64,000 bases of DNA from Paenibacillus tundrae (GTDB lineage: Bacteria; Bacillota; Bacilli; Paenibacillales; Paenibacillaceae). The DNA lies in the NCBI RefSeq assembly GCF_030812775.1, contig NZ_JAUSTI010000008.1:1-64000 (forward strand), read 5' to 3'. This document shows, in pieces, positions 17,325-27,714 of this stretch. A program made the translations under genes and the position numbers. Numbering within the stretch: the first letter of the stretch is position 1; each line of letters opens with the position of its first letter. The notes under the pieces are model-generated. The model ran no database searches. It saw only the letters and a program-made list of their open reading frames with translations, and was not told where the DNA came from.

Positions 17325-18257
17325 TTACTTACTTGATGGCTGTGCTTCTGCTGTGTAGCCTGTCGGAATGTCTGTTTCAGCAGTTACATTCGTAATAACC
17401 ATGGGATACATCATGTCAGGATCAGGCTGAACAATAGTGTAATGCACGATTGCACGTCCATCTTTCTCCAGCTTCACATCATCAATCTTCAAGCCGTAAC
17501 CGGGATGCGGCATTTCAGCTGTCAACTTAACTTTATTCGTTTTATCATCAACCTTGGTTGTAGTCACGCTTGGTACGATCCCCTGTTGACCCTCACCTGG
17601 ATCGGCTGGATCGGTTGGAGCGGGTTCAGACGAACCATCCTCCCCATGCGATTCCACAAATTCAATTGCATTGAAGATCATGCTTGCAGCCTCCATACGA
17701 GTAAGTGACTGATCTGGACGGAAATTACCGTCCTTATCCAGTTCAATGATATTCATATTCAGCAGGTTCTGGACCGCAGACATAGCGTCCTTACCGATTT
17801 TATTTTCGTCATTAATAAAATTATACTTCAAGGTCACTGGATAGTTACCCGTTGTATTAATACCTTCGTGCAGTAAAATAACAAATTGTTCACGCGTCAT
17901 TTCACCTTGCGGATTCAACTCCACCGGAATGGACAGACCATTCTGCGTTGCAGCCTGTACAGCATCAGCATACCATGTGTCAGGACTAATTTTATTTTGA
18001 GCCGCGGCAGCCGCGTATTCATTCTTCAAACCAAAAGCCTTCACGATCATCTGCACACCTTGTGGCTCAGACAATGCAGCATCTGGACGGAATAGATCTG
18101 CTGTTACGCCATTAACAATACCTTTGGACTTCAATGTATCTACAACTGTTTTTTGCCCTTCATCCTTCACATCCGAAAAAGCGAGTACCGAAGCACCTCC
18201 TGCCGTTAATGACACACACAGTGCAAGCGTTGCCGCCAATCCTTTTTTATGTTTCAT
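17325..18257 (-). CDS. Secreted SLH-domain protein with C-terminal beta domain
   Basis: This 310-residue protein starts at the ATG behind AGGAGGTG; a 16-codon upstream extension lacks a ribosome site. A signal peptide (HKKGLAATLALCVSLTAGG) is followed by S-layer-homology-like repeats (FSDVKDEGQKTVVDTLKSKG, DLFRPDAALSEPQGVQMIVK, NFRPDQSLTRMEAASMIFNA). A Pro/Asp/Gly linker (near 210-225) leads to a C-terminal domain with YGLKIDDVKLEKDGRAIVHY, reminiscent of PrcB-type protease-complex domains. SLH repeats bind secondary cell-wall polymer, so it is probably wall-anchored. Its function beyond that is unknown. Confidence 0.85.
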   Translation of the reverse strand: MKHKKGLAATLALCVSLTAGGASVLAFSDVKDEGQKTVVDTLKSKGIVNGVTADLFRPDAALSEPQGVQMIVKAFGLKNEYAAAAAQNKISPDTWYADAVQAATQNGLSIPVELNPQGEMTREQFVILLHEGINTTGNYPVTLKYNFINDENKIGKDAMSAVQNLLNMNIIELDKDGNFRPDQSLTRMEAASMIFNAIEFVESHGEDGSSEPAPTDPADPGEGQQGIVPSVTTTKVDDKTNKVKLTAEMPHPGYGLKIDDVKLEKDGRAIVHYTIVQPDPDMMYPMVITNVTAETDIPTGYTAEAQPSSK

Positions 18258-18458
18258 GCCTTGGCACCTCCTGGTAGTAGTAAGCCCTATTTTTGAACTT
18301 CTCAATCCTACAGACGGGGCCCCCTTGGAAAATGTTTCACTTCATCGTCATTAAGATGAATAATGATAGAACGCACAATTTCTCTCGGGTTCATTCCAAA
18401 ATCGTATATATATCCGCTATGACGACCTATTTTCCCGCCCCCATGCTTGCTTGCTTTG

Positions 18459-18487
18459 TTGACATCCGTAAGGAATAGAGCAAAAAT
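18459..18487 (+). promoter_or_regulatory. Candidate promoter of the leader-peptide/exporter operon
   Basis: A consensus TTGACA at 18459-18464 is followed after 17-18 bases by an AT-rich AAAAATA -10 candidate. It lies about 20 bases before the leader ORF. Confidence 0.45.
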
Positions 18488-18508
18488 AAGTATAGAGAAA
18501 TTAATCGA

Positions 18509-18670
18509 ATGACGGATAATTTACAAACTAGATTGCATACAGTAAGAGGGCACGGCGCGCTAATATCAGGTGTCGGCCCTTTTGCTGACTTCGCTTCCGA
18601 ATTCACTTCTTATCTGAAAAAAGGAGAACCTATTTTATGTCTAAGACAGGATTATTACGAGGCTATGTGA
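18509..18670 (+). CDS. bmrB: BmrB-like regulatory leader peptide ORF
   Basis: An uninterrupted 53-codon frame, MTDNLQTRLHTVRGHGALIS and onward through GVGPFADFASEF, ends inside the first codons of the exporter gene, overlapping it by 34 bases. In Bacillus subtilis the bmrCD exporter is preceded by bmrB, a leader peptide of similar size whose translation controls read-through by ribosome-mediated attenuation. The position, length and overlap match that arrangement. A hairpin inside the frame (18547-18580) ends in a T-run, as an attenuator would. The ribosome site is weak. Orthology rests on context, because I could not align the peptides. Confidence 0.6.
   Translation: MTDNLQTRLHTVRGHGALISGVGPFADFASEFTSYLKKGEPILCLRQDYYEAM
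18544..18583 (+). promoter_or_regulatory. Possible transcription attenuator within the leader ORF
   Basis: AGGGC-A-CGGC (18547-18556) pairs with GTCG-GCCCT (18572-18580), with a single bulged A, and TTT follows. A ribosome stalled in the leader frame would disrupt the stem. Confidence 0.45.
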
Positions 18671-20379
18671 TCGCCAACTGGCCTGTATATCTGGTCGCTA
18701 TTCTTCTCATCATTGCCTCCAACGTAGGTCAGGCATCTTTACCCCGAATTCTTGGGAGCTTCACGGATCAGTTAATGCAGCATACATTTCAAATGGACAC
18801 CGTCGTTCGGTATAGCCTCTCCCTACTGGCAATCGCCATCGCATATAATTTACTTTTTGGTACGGGACAATTCATGATTATGAAGCTTGGCCGTCGATTT
18901 GAATTTATGACCCGTGAGCGAATATTTGGCAAATTTTCCGAACTCAGTGAGCACTATTTTTCCAAACAAGGTAATGGCAAACTTCTCAGCTATGTGATGA
19001 ATGACGTCACATCTGTACGCGAAGCCATCTCCAATGGCGTCACAATGATGACCAATGCTACCTTCCTGTTACTGTCTTGCATCGTGATGATGGTTCTAAG
19101 CGGCATACCGCTCAGTCTCATTCTAATTAGCGTGATTCCACTGTTAGCCATCCCTTTTCTGGTCGTTTTTTTTGGCCCTCGGATTCGAAAGCGTTCCCGC
19201 GACGTACAGGAGGCTCTAGCCAGTATGACCGAAGCCGCGGAGGAACAGCTGGGTGGCATCCGTGTTACCAAAACATTTGCAATTGAAGACATCGCTCAGG
19301 AGAGATTCGGCACAACCGTCGATGCTATCAAAACCAGACAACTGCGTTTAGTACGCTTATCTTCCCTGTTCCAGGCTCTACTCCCGTTACTGGGGGCGAT
19401 CTCTCTTGTTGTATCCCTGCTCGTGGGCGGCATATTAACGATGCAGAATTCCATCACACTTGGCAGTTTTGTCGCACTGACATTATATTTACGTATTATT
19501 ATGGGGCCATTGCAGCAGATTGGTAACGTTATCAACACGATGCAACGCTCTGGAGCTTCACTTGAGAGAGTCAACGATCTGCTCCTGGAAGAGCCTGACG
19601 TGCGAGAACGGTCAGACGCTAAGATACTTGATAAGGTAAACGACATCACCATTGATCGCCTGTCTTTTACGTACCCAGGAAGTTCTTCTCCTTCACTGAG
19701 TAATATTAGACTGAACATTCGTGCAGGTCGAACGGTCGGCATCGTAGGCAGAACTGGTTCAGGCAAGAGCACCTTGGTCAAGCTGTTATTGCGTACATAT
19801 GAACCACCAGAGGGCACGATTCGCATGAATGGTACGGATATTCGTGCTTTATCGCTAGAGAGCTTACGATCCCGCATCGCTTATGTACCACAGGATGGAT
19901 TCTTATTCAGTACCACCATTCGAGACAATATTGCCTTCAGTGACCGTAATGCGTCGCTCGGTACCGTTGAACATAGCGCGAAGCAAGCGATGATCTACGA
20001 TAACATCACACGTTTCCCAGACCGCTTTGATACTTTACTCGGCGAGCGCGGACTTACCCTATCTGGTGGACAGCGGCAACGTACTAGTTTGGCTCGGGGA
20101 TTAATTAAGAAAGCCCAGTTGCTCATTCTCGACGACAGTATGAGTGCTGTGGATGCCGTTACCGAAAGCGGTATTTTGCGAAGCCTGCGTGAGATCGGTA
20201 AAGGCAAAACAACCTTAATCATTTCGCATCGGATCAGTGCAGTTCGCCATGCAGATGACATTATTGTGCTTGACCAGGGGCGTATTGCCGAACAAGGCAC
20301 TCACTCCCAGTTGATGGCGGCGAATGGGTTATATGCCGCAACGTATCGTTTGCAGGAGGAGGGACTACATCTTGAGTGA
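18637..20379 (+). CDS. bmrC: Heterodimeric ABC exporter subunit, BmrC type (degenerate site)
   Basis: This 580-residue protein fuses a six-helix exporter membrane domain to an ABC ATPase. Walker A is GRTGSGKST, the Q-loop is YVPQDG, and the signature is LSGGQRQR. Walker B is LLILDDSMSAVDA, and the H-loop is IISHR. The residue after Walker B is Asp instead of the catalytic Glu, a mark of the inactive site in heterodimeric exporters such as BmrCD and TM287/288. Its stop codon overlaps the start of the partner gene by eight bases. Together they probably export drugs or other amphiphiles. Confidence 0.9.
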   Translation: MSKTGLLRGYVIANWPVYLVAILLIIASNVGQASLPRILGSFTDQLMQHTFQMDTVVRYSLSLLAIAIAYNLLFGTGQFMIMKLGRRFEFMTRERIFGKFSELSEHYFSKQGNGKLLSYVMNDVTSVREAISNGVTMMTNATFLLLSCIVMMVLSGIPLSLILISVIPLLAIPFLVVFFGPRIRKRSRDVQEALASMTEAAEEQLGGIRVTKTFAIEDIAQERFGTTVDAIKTRQLRLVRLSSLFQALLPLLGAISLVVSLLVGGILTMQNSITLGSFVALTLYLRIIMGPLQQIGNVINTMQRSGASLERVNDLLLEEPDVRERSDAKILDKVNDITIDRLSFTYPGSSSPSLSNIRLNIRAGRTVGIVGRTGSGKSTLVKLLLRTYEPPEGTIRMNGTDIRALSLESLRSRIAYVPQDGFLFSTTIRDNIAFSDRNASLGTVEHSAKQAMIYDNITRFPDRFDTLLGERGLTLSGGQRQRTSLARGLIKKAQLLILDDSMSAVDAVTESGILRSLREIGKGKTTLIISHRISAVRHADDIIVLDQGRIAEQGTHSQLMAANGLYAATYRLQEEGLHLE

Positions 20380-22207
20380 CCATAAACCTGATGCAGATGC
20401 AACAACTACAACAACCTCAACGGAACCAGATCAGAGTAAGCGTACTTCCTTCAAAGCCATGATGGCATATGCCAAACCGCATAAACTCACCTTTTTGGGA
20501 ATCTTTTTATGCTCCTTACTTGGCATTTCTGCTGAGCTATTGCAACCGTATTTAGTGAAAATTGCGATCGATGATCATCTTGCGATAGGCCAAACAAGTG
20601 TCGCGTTTCTGGTTCAACTCGCAGCCATTTATTTAGGCTTAGCTGTCATCAGCTTTGTTTTTACTTATGTACAAAATAACCTGTTGCAACATGTCGGTCA
20701 GAACATCGTCTCTCGCATTCGCAAAGACCTATTCCGGCATATTTCCAAAATGTCGATGTCATTTTTTGATCGGTTTCATATTGGCAGCCTGGTTACGAAT
20801 GTCTCCAGCGATACAGAAACAATCAGCAGTTTCTTCACGCAAGTGCTGCTCAGTCTGATTCGAGATGGCATGATGCTCGTTCTGATTATCTTTTTCATGT
20901 TTCAACTAGACCCGGTACTCGCAGGATATTCACTTCTTGTGTTACCGATTATCGCGATCGTTGCCGTGTTATTTCGGAGTAGACTACGAAAGGCTTATCA
21001 GAACGCACGCACACGTCTCTCTCGTCTGATCGCTTTTACTGCAGAGAACTTGTCCGGTATGTTCCTTATTCAAGCTTTTCATCAGGAGGAAGAACAGAAG
21101 AAACGGTTCTCGGAGAAAAATCAGGATCACCTTCAAGCCAACATTACTCAGGCTCGTTCTAATGTAATCTTTAACCGTACATTTGATATTCTGGGTAATG
21201 CCGCACTGGTCATGATGGTTTGGTTGGGGGGTCGCGCTGTCCTCGGGGAGTCATTACAGGTGGGTGTGCTCTATGCCTTTATCAGCTATATTCGCCAGTT
21301 CTTTCAGCCAATCAACCAGATTACGATGCAGTGGAACACGTTCCAATCCACCACGGTGTCGATGGATCGCATCTGGAAAATACTAAGTACCCGACCGGAA
21401 GTCGCTGATCCTAAGCCCCAAGATGCTAACAAACTTGAGCCACAGTTCGTGATGGGTCAGGTTGATTTTAATGATGTATCGTTCGGATATCATCCAGATC
21501 GTGCACTAATAGAACATCTGAATCTACATCTGTATCCCGGAGAAATGGTCGGCATTGTAGGCACAACGGGAGCTGGGAAAAGTACACTGATCTCTCTACT
21601 TAACCGCTTCTATGATGTTCAGGCAGGTCGGATTGAGATCGATGGCACGGATATCCGGCAGATTCCCCAAGCTAATCTTCATCGAATCGTTGGTTTGATT
21701 CAGCAGGAGCCCTTTTTGTTCTCCGGAACGATCATCGATAATGTGCGAATGTTCCGCGAGGATATTTCGCGGGAAAAGGCAATTGAAGCCTGCCGTTTTG
21801 TCGGAGCAGCAGCGATGATTGAGCGTCTGCCTGAAGGATACGATACACGTTTATCTGAACGAGGCAGCGGATTATCGGCTGGGCAGCGACAACTTATATC
21901 GTTTGCAAGAATTGTGGTATTCGAGCCTCGTGTACTCATTTTAGATGAGGCAACCGCCAATCTGGACTCCCATACTGAGCAACTGGTACAGCAAGCTCTT
22001 GAAACCGTATCTCAAGGGCGCACAACGATTGTCATTGCACATCGACTCTCCACTGTCATGCATGCTGACCGGATTCTCGTCATGGAGAATGGGGAGATTG
22101 TCGAGGAAGGATCACATCAGAATCTCATCGCCGCCAAAGGTGTATATGCGGATCTGTATAAGCATGCACGAGAAGCTGGAGAAGATCATACAGCCGTCTC
22201 GGGATAA
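20372..22207 (+). CDS. bmrD: Heterodimeric ABC exporter subunit, BmrD type (catalytic site)
   Basis: This 611-residue partner subunit starts at a TTG with GGAGGG 8 bases before it; a longer frame from 20324 lies inside the upstream gene and lacks a ribosome site. A Thr-rich N-terminal stretch (ATTTTTSTEPDQ) precedes the membrane domain. Walker A is GTTGAGKST, the signature is LSAGQRQL, and Walker B is LILDEATANLD with the catalytic Glu. The variant SAGQ signature contributes to the degenerate site of subunit one, while its own Walker B completes the active site. This division of labour matches BmrCD-type heterodimers. Confidence 0.9.
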   Translation: MSDHKPDADATTTTTSTEPDQSKRTSFKAMMAYAKPHKLTFLGIFLCSLLGISAELLQPYLVKIAIDDHLAIGQTSVAFLVQLAAIYLGLAVISFVFTYVQNNLLQHVGQNIVSRIRKDLFRHISKMSMSFFDRFHIGSLVTNVSSDTETISSFFTQVLLSLIRDGMMLVLIIFFMFQLDPVLAGYSLLVLPIIAIVAVLFRSRLRKAYQNARTRLSRLIAFTAENLSGMFLIQAFHQEEEQKKRFSEKNQDHLQANITQARSNVIFNRTFDILGNAALVMMVWLGGRAVLGESLQVGVLYAFISYIRQFFQPINQITMQWNTFQSTTVSMDRIWKILSTRPEVADPKPQDANKLEPQFVMGQVDFNDVSFGYHPDRALIEHLNLHLYPGEMVGIVGTTGAGKSTLISLLNRFYDVQAGRIEIDGTDIRQIPQANLHRIVGLIQQEPFLFSGTIIDNVRMFREDISREKAIEACRFVGAAAMIERLPEGYDTRLSERGSGLSAGQRQLISFARIVVFEPRVLILDEATANLDSHTEQLVQQALETVSQGRTTIVIAHRLSTVMHADRILVMENGEIVEEGSHQNLIAAKGVYADLYKHAREAGEDHTAVSG

Positions 22208-22216
22208 TTGAACATT

Positions 22217-22250
22217 AAATATGCCGCCTGCCTCGCAGAGCGGCATATTT
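22217..22250. terminator. Hairpin after the ABC exporter genes
   Basis: AAATATGCCGC pairs with GCGGCATATTT, followed by CGTTAT. The T-run is short, so efficiency is uncertain. Confidence 0.6.
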
Positions 22251-22281
22251 CGTTATATGATGGTCATAGAGGAGGATTGAA

Positions 22282-22806
22282 TTGAACATGGACTCAACAA
22301 CATCTGATCAGCTTATTCATCATATTCGGTATCGAAGATTTACAGCTCTCTGGAAGGGAACACTGTGTCTTCTGTTCATCATCCTATGCATTCTACTCTT
22401 GTGGTTTATATATGATGGGCTATCTGGCAAACTAGAAACGTTATATTATTCGATTGCAGCCGTTCTTGGCATATGGTTCATCGGCCCGTTATGTCTTATG
22501 TTTGGCGCGCGATTCATCAAGCAGCCGCCAGTGTTATTGTCTTGGAATGATGAAGTAATCCTGTGCGGCTCACGAAAGATCCGCTGGGAACAAATTCGTA
22601 AAATCGAACTGTCGACTTATCACTTTAGTAAGTGGATCTTGTCATCTTCACCGATGATTGTTTTATTTCTAAATGACGGCACACGGCACCACATCGCAAC
22701 AGATCATTTGCTTAGCAAAAAAGAACGAGATAACGCAATCAACCTGCTTCAGCAAACATTACGCGATAAGCATCCACGAGAAGAGAAATATACGTCATCA
22801 GTATGA
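22282..22806 (+). CDS. Small membrane protein, STM3941-like
   Basis: This 174-residue protein has two hydrophobic helices (about 27-48 and 55-78). A soluble domain with SWNDEVILCGSRKIRWEQIRKIEL and LFLNDGTRHHI follows, a PH-like pattern seen in STM3941-family proteins of unknown function. The TTG at 22282 lies 6 bases from GGAGG, whereas the ATG two codons later would be too far. It follows the exporter genes after a hairpin. No function is assigned. Confidence 0.7.
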   Translation: MNMDSTTSDQLIHHIRYRRFTALWKGTLCLLFIILCILLLWFIYDGLSGKLETLYYSIAAVLGIWFIGPLCLMFGARFIKQPPVLLSWNDEVILCGSRKIRWEQIRKIELSTYHFSKWILSSSPMIVLFLNDGTRHHIATDHLLSKKERDNAINLLQQTLRDKHPREEKYTSSV

Positions 22807-22872
22807 CGTGAATGAATGTAGCTCCATCAAGCGTTATCCGTTGTTTCATGACAAAAGTGGTCTATCGCAGCT

Positions 22873-23298
22873 TCATTTCTCCACATGGAGAGACAAATTC
22901 ATCCTATAGTTCCCGTAAGGTAAGAGGGCTTCAAGCAACTGGTTCAGTTGTTCAGTCGTTCCTGTACGAACTCGCATGAGGTAACAGCCTTCTCCGCTAA
23001 TACGATGGACTTCAACAATGTCTTCCCGTGTAGCAATAAACGCTCGAAATGCAGCATGCCGATCGCCGGAGTTCAAGAATACCGTAACAAATGCCTGAAG
23101 ACCGAGGCCAAGACGCTCGGGGTTCCATTTTACTGTATACCCTTCGATCACGCCCAGGTCTTGTAGCTTGCGCACTCTTGCCCCTACAGCCTGTCCAGTC
23201 AGGTGAACGTCTTCTCCAACGTCTTTGTGAGAACGTTTGGCGTCCTGAATGAGGATCTGCAAAATACGCAGATCTGTGTCATCTATCGTTTCATTCAT
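22873..23298 (-). CDS. Lrp/AsnC-family regulator
   Basis: This 141-residue protein has an N-terminal HTH (DTDLRILQILIQDAKRSHKD, then AVGARVRKLQDLGVIEGY). A RAM-type ligand domain follows (LQAFVTVFLNS, VEVHRISGEGCYLMRVRTG). Such proteins sense amino acids and form octamers. It is divergent from the metallo-hydrolase gene at 23430, which it may regulate. The AAAGGA site lies 13 bases from the first ATG, farther than usual. Confidence 0.88.
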   Translation of the reverse strand: MNETIDDTDLRILQILIQDAKRSHKDVGEDVHLTGQAVGARVRKLQDLGVIEGYTVKWNPERLGLGLQAFVTVFLNSGDRHAAFRAFIATREDIVEVHRISGEGCYLMRVRTGTTEQLNQLLEALLPYGNYRMNLSLHVEK

Positions 23299-23429
23299 CT
23301 AGCTGTAGCCATCCTTTCATCTTGAAATGAGTTCGTTCGAATTCCGTTCATCATGTTATGTACGACGTTAATCGGGTTGTATAACATATAGGATAATACT
23401 ATTCAACAATCCGAAGGAGTGCAAATATA

Positions 23430-24182
23430 ATGAAAATTCAATTGATCCGTAATGCTACACTGTGGCTAGAATATGGCGGGCTGAACATCCTTGTTGATCC
23501 AATGTTAATGGATGCGGAGTCCATGCCTGGATTTCCGAACACACCGAATGACTTGCGCAACCCGAGAGTGAGTCTGCCGGAAACCGAAACTGATTATCTA
23601 AATCCCGATCTGTTGGTGGTCACTCACACCCATCCAGATCATTGGGATGAAGCTGCCGCGAAGCAGCTCCGTAAGGATATTCCGCTGTTATGCCAACCTG
23701 GAGATGAACATGTATTTACCAATGCGGGGTTCACCAATGTCACTGCTGTAGCGGATAAACATGAGCATCATTCGGTACGATTCGCTCGCACCTCTGGTCA
23801 TCATGGTACGGGTGAGATTGGTAAACGTATGGGTAACGTATCCGGCTTCGTCCTAGAAACAGACGGTGAACCCATCACGTATATTGCCGGTGATACAATC
23901 TGGTGCGAGAAGCCTGCTGAGGCAATTCGTCAATATACACCAGAGGTTATTGTTGTGAATGCTGGGGGTGCACGCTTCAACGAAGGGGATCCCATTACGA
24001 TGGACGAGCATGACGTTGTTGCTGTGAAGCAACATGCGCCATCCGCTCATGTGATCGCTGTGCATATGGATGCCATTAACCATTGCGTCGTATCCCGCGC
24101 TGATCTGGCCAACCATCTGGCATCCGAGCAATTGGATGGTCAGGTACTCATCCCGCTTGATGGGGAAAGTTTTGAGTTTTAA
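23430..24182 (+). CDS. MBL-fold metallo-hydrolase, UlaG-like
   Basis: This 250-residue metallo-beta-lactamase superfamily protein carries the metal motif HTHPDHWD. Further ligands are likely in HHGTGE (about 130), YIAGDTIWCEKP and the late HMDAINHC. No signal peptide is present. AAGGAG precedes the ATG by 9 bases. UlaG-type relatives hydrolyse lactones or phosphodiesters, but the substrate here cannot be named. The divergent Lrp gene suggests amino-acid-linked control. Confidence 0.85.
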   Translation: MKIQLIRNATLWLEYGGLNILVDPMLMDAESMPGFPNTPNDLRNPRVSLPETETDYLNPDLLVVTHTHPDHWDEAAAKQLRKDIPLLCQPGDEHVFTNAGFTNVTAVADKHEHHSVRFARTSGHHGTGEIGKRMGNVSGFVLETDGEPITYIAGDTIWCEKPAEAIRQYTPEVIVVNAGGARFNEGDPITMDEHDVVAVKQHAPSAHVIAVHMDAINHCVVSRADLANHLASEQLDGQVLIPLDGESFEF

Positions 24183-24194
24183 GTTTTAAGTTTT

Positions 24195-24226
24195 GAGGTA
24201 ACGAACTCAGGACACGCTATTGAGCA
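24195..24226 (-). repeat. Dispersed ~30-base repeat, copy 4
   Basis: The reverse strand reads TGCTCAATAGCGTGTCCTGA, then GTTCGTTACCTC. It starts the second array of the repeat family. Confidence 0.7.
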
Positions 24227-24241
24227 CTTTTGGGCTAATCT

Positions 24242-24278
24242 AAAATTCTAACAAATCCTACGCACGTTATTTCTGCTC
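24242..24278 (-). repeat. Dispersed ~30-base repeat, copy 5
   Basis: The reverse strand reads GAAATAACGTGCGTAG, then GATTTGTTAGAATTT, with one change in the TTCGTTAG core. Confidence 0.55.
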
Positions 24279-24310
24279 TAGGCACACTTTTCCCGGCATT
24301 CATCCACCTT

Positions 24311-24350
24311 TTTGCTAGAATAGCGTGTCTCAGATTCGTTAAATTTCAAC
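24311..24350 (+). repeat. Dispersed ~30-base repeat, copy 6
   Basis: The forward strand reads TAGAATAGCGTGTCTCAG, then ATTCGTTAAATTTC. It is inverted relative to copies 4 and 5. Confidence 0.65.
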
Positions 24351-24360
24351 TATGGTGATA

Positions 24361-24400
24361 ATCAGCACAATAACGTTTCCTAGGTTCGTTAGAACTCATG
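24361..24400 (+). repeat. Dispersed ~30-base repeat, copy 7
   Basis: The forward strand reads CAGCACAATAACGTTTCCTA, then GGTTCGTTAGAACTCATG. It is the closest relative of copy 3 at 366-403. Confidence 0.7.
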
Positions 24401-24647
24401 CGCCAGGACTGCGTATTCAATAATAGACTTACCAACAACCATGAATACGATAGGTTCATGAAGAGTTAATATAACGAATGATGATGCAATACTTTCTGCA
24501 ATTTCAACGGACACTATTTCTTGCGTACTACCTTGTTTTCTTGATACCTACATGTTACCTTACATGCAATCTTGCGGATTATCCCACCCTATCTTCCCAG
24601 CATTCGATAGCCTGACCTGACCTGACCTAATTGTTGTATATAACATG

Positions 24648-24688
24648 AAAAAAGCTGGATGCGATAAATAACTCGCATCCAGCTTTTT
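24648..24688. terminator. Strong bidirectional terminator upstream of the GH51 gene end
   Basis: AAAAAAGCTGGATGCG pairs with CGCATCCAGCTTTTT. A- and T-tracts on the two sides allow function on either strand. It probably ends the leftward GH51 transcript. Confidence 0.9.
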
Positions 24689-24789
24689 GGGATTCAAGGA
24701 AGACGTTGACTCGCTAACGTCCCTCCTCACTTCCCTCTCGGTCGGGCATTTAACTTAAGTTAACCATAAGAATGATCGTGCCCAGTCCA

Positions 24790-26482
<1,693 letters not shown>

Positions 26483-26518
26483 TTAAGATTAATATTAAAA
26501 TTAATTCAAAATGTCTGG

Positions 26519-26530
26519 ATAAACGTTTAT
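26519..26530. promoter_or_regulatory. Palindrome in the GH51/regulator intergenic region
   Basis: ATAAACGTTTAT is a perfect 12-base palindrome lying between the divergent genes, about 50 bases before the GH51 start. It could be an operator for the adjacent HTH regulator or a LacI-type protein. It shares the GATAAA half with the palindrome at 8533-8548, but has a different centre. Confidence 0.4.
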
Positions 26531-26646
26531 ATTTATATTAAAATCGATTATAACAATAATTTCAACCCGAATTTCGAAAAATGTTACTCTTTCCTTTGGA
26601 TTTATGTTTAACTTAATTCTATAATTTATAGCTTGGAGGAACACAT

Positions 26647-27555
26647 GTGATTAGAGCAACTACCGATGCAGAATGGCTGCCCCTCTATGAGGCGCTAGCC
26701 AGTGAAGTTCGTCTGCAAATTATCCGCCTCGTCGCGGATACCCCCATGAACGTCAAAGATATCGCCGCTTCGCTTGGTCTAAGCAGTGCCATTGTAACGA
26801 TGCACGTTCGGAAGCTTCAGGACGTAGGCATTATTCAATCGAAGATGGTTCGTAAAGACGGCGGTACCCACAAAATGAACAGTTTAGCGGTGGATTGGAT
26901 CGGAATCTCGATGCCTCAGGACACCGGATCATCCAATAAAGTTCATGAGGTTGCAATTCCGGTGGGGCACTACACCCATTTTGACGTTTATCCAACCTGT
27001 GGATTAGCTACCTCTACTCATGTGATCGGTCAGTATGATGACCCTCGTTACTTTTTAGACCCAGAGCGGATGCATGCTTTAATTCTCTGGATGGGGCGAG
27101 GATTTGTGGAATATAAAATTCCAAATTACATTCTATCCGGGCAACAGATTAATGCGATTGAGCTGTCTCTGGAGATCGGTTCAGAAGCGCCGTCCGTTAA
27201 TCCAAACTGGCCTTCTGATATTACGTTTACGCTGAATGGGATAAGGCTCGGAGAATGGACAAGTCCCGGTGATTCTGGCAACGGACGCGGTGTGTTCACC
27301 CCGGAATGGTGGAGCGAGAGTGTTAATCAATACGGTATGTTAAAAGTGCTGCGGATAACCGATGAGGGAACATTTATTGATGGACAGCGTTTATCTGATG
27401 TGAAGCTCTCGGACATTCCGGTGGAGCGTAATCAGTGGACATTGCGTTTATCGGTTGAGGAAGATGCGCAACATGTCGGGGGTATGACCTTATATGGCGA
27501 AGGGTTCGGAAACTATAACCAGGATATCCTGTTCCGTCTCTACTATCAGGACTGA
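26647..27555 (+). CDS. ArsR-like winged-helix regulator with sensor domain, paralogue of the 9 kb regulator
   Basis: This 302-residue protein starts at a GTG with GGAGGA 6 bases upstream. The winged helix (YEALASEVRLQIIRLV, DIAASLGLSSAIVTMHVRKL) is followed by the same sensor domain as the protein at 9030. The blocks are in identical order: VGHYTHF, PTCGLATSTH, DDPRYFLDP, EYKIPNYI, WPSDITF, WTSPGDSGNGRG, NQYGMLKVLRIT and GFGNYNQDIL. It is divergent from the GH51 gene and probably controls it. Conservation is concentrated in the sensor blocks, pointing to similar ligands. I do not recognise a named family for this domain. Confidence 0.75.
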   Translation: MIRATTDAEWLPLYEALASEVRLQIIRLVADTPMNVKDIAASLGLSSAIVTMHVRKLQDVGIIQSKMVRKDGGTHKMNSLAVDWIGISMPQDTGSSNKVHEVAIPVGHYTHFDVYPTCGLATSTHVIGQYDDPRYFLDPERMHALILWMGRGFVEYKIPNYILSGQQINAIELSLEIGSEAPSVNPNWPSDITFTLNGIRLGEWTSPGDSGNGRGVFTPEWWSESVNQYGMLKVLRITDEGTFIDGQRLSDVKLSDIPVERNQWTLRLSVEEDAQHVGGMTLYGEGFGNYNQDILFRLYYQD

Positions 27556-27572
27556 ATTAGGATAGCAATTAC

Positions 27573-27624
27573 AACAAATAACCTACCGTCTACCCTTTGT
27601 GGCGTAGATGGCAGGTTATTTGTT
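27573..27624 (+). terminator. Terminator after the 26.6 kb regulator
   Basis: AACAAATAACCT pairs with AGGTTATTTGTT, and inner pairing TCTA/TAGA extends the stem. Confidence 0.82.
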
Positions 27625-27714
27625 AATGAAGGTTGACCTACACTTAATCCCAAAGTTCATTTGGGTATCCGTAAAAATGCCTAGTTAACATCTAACTGAG
27701 AGAAAGAGGCTTTC

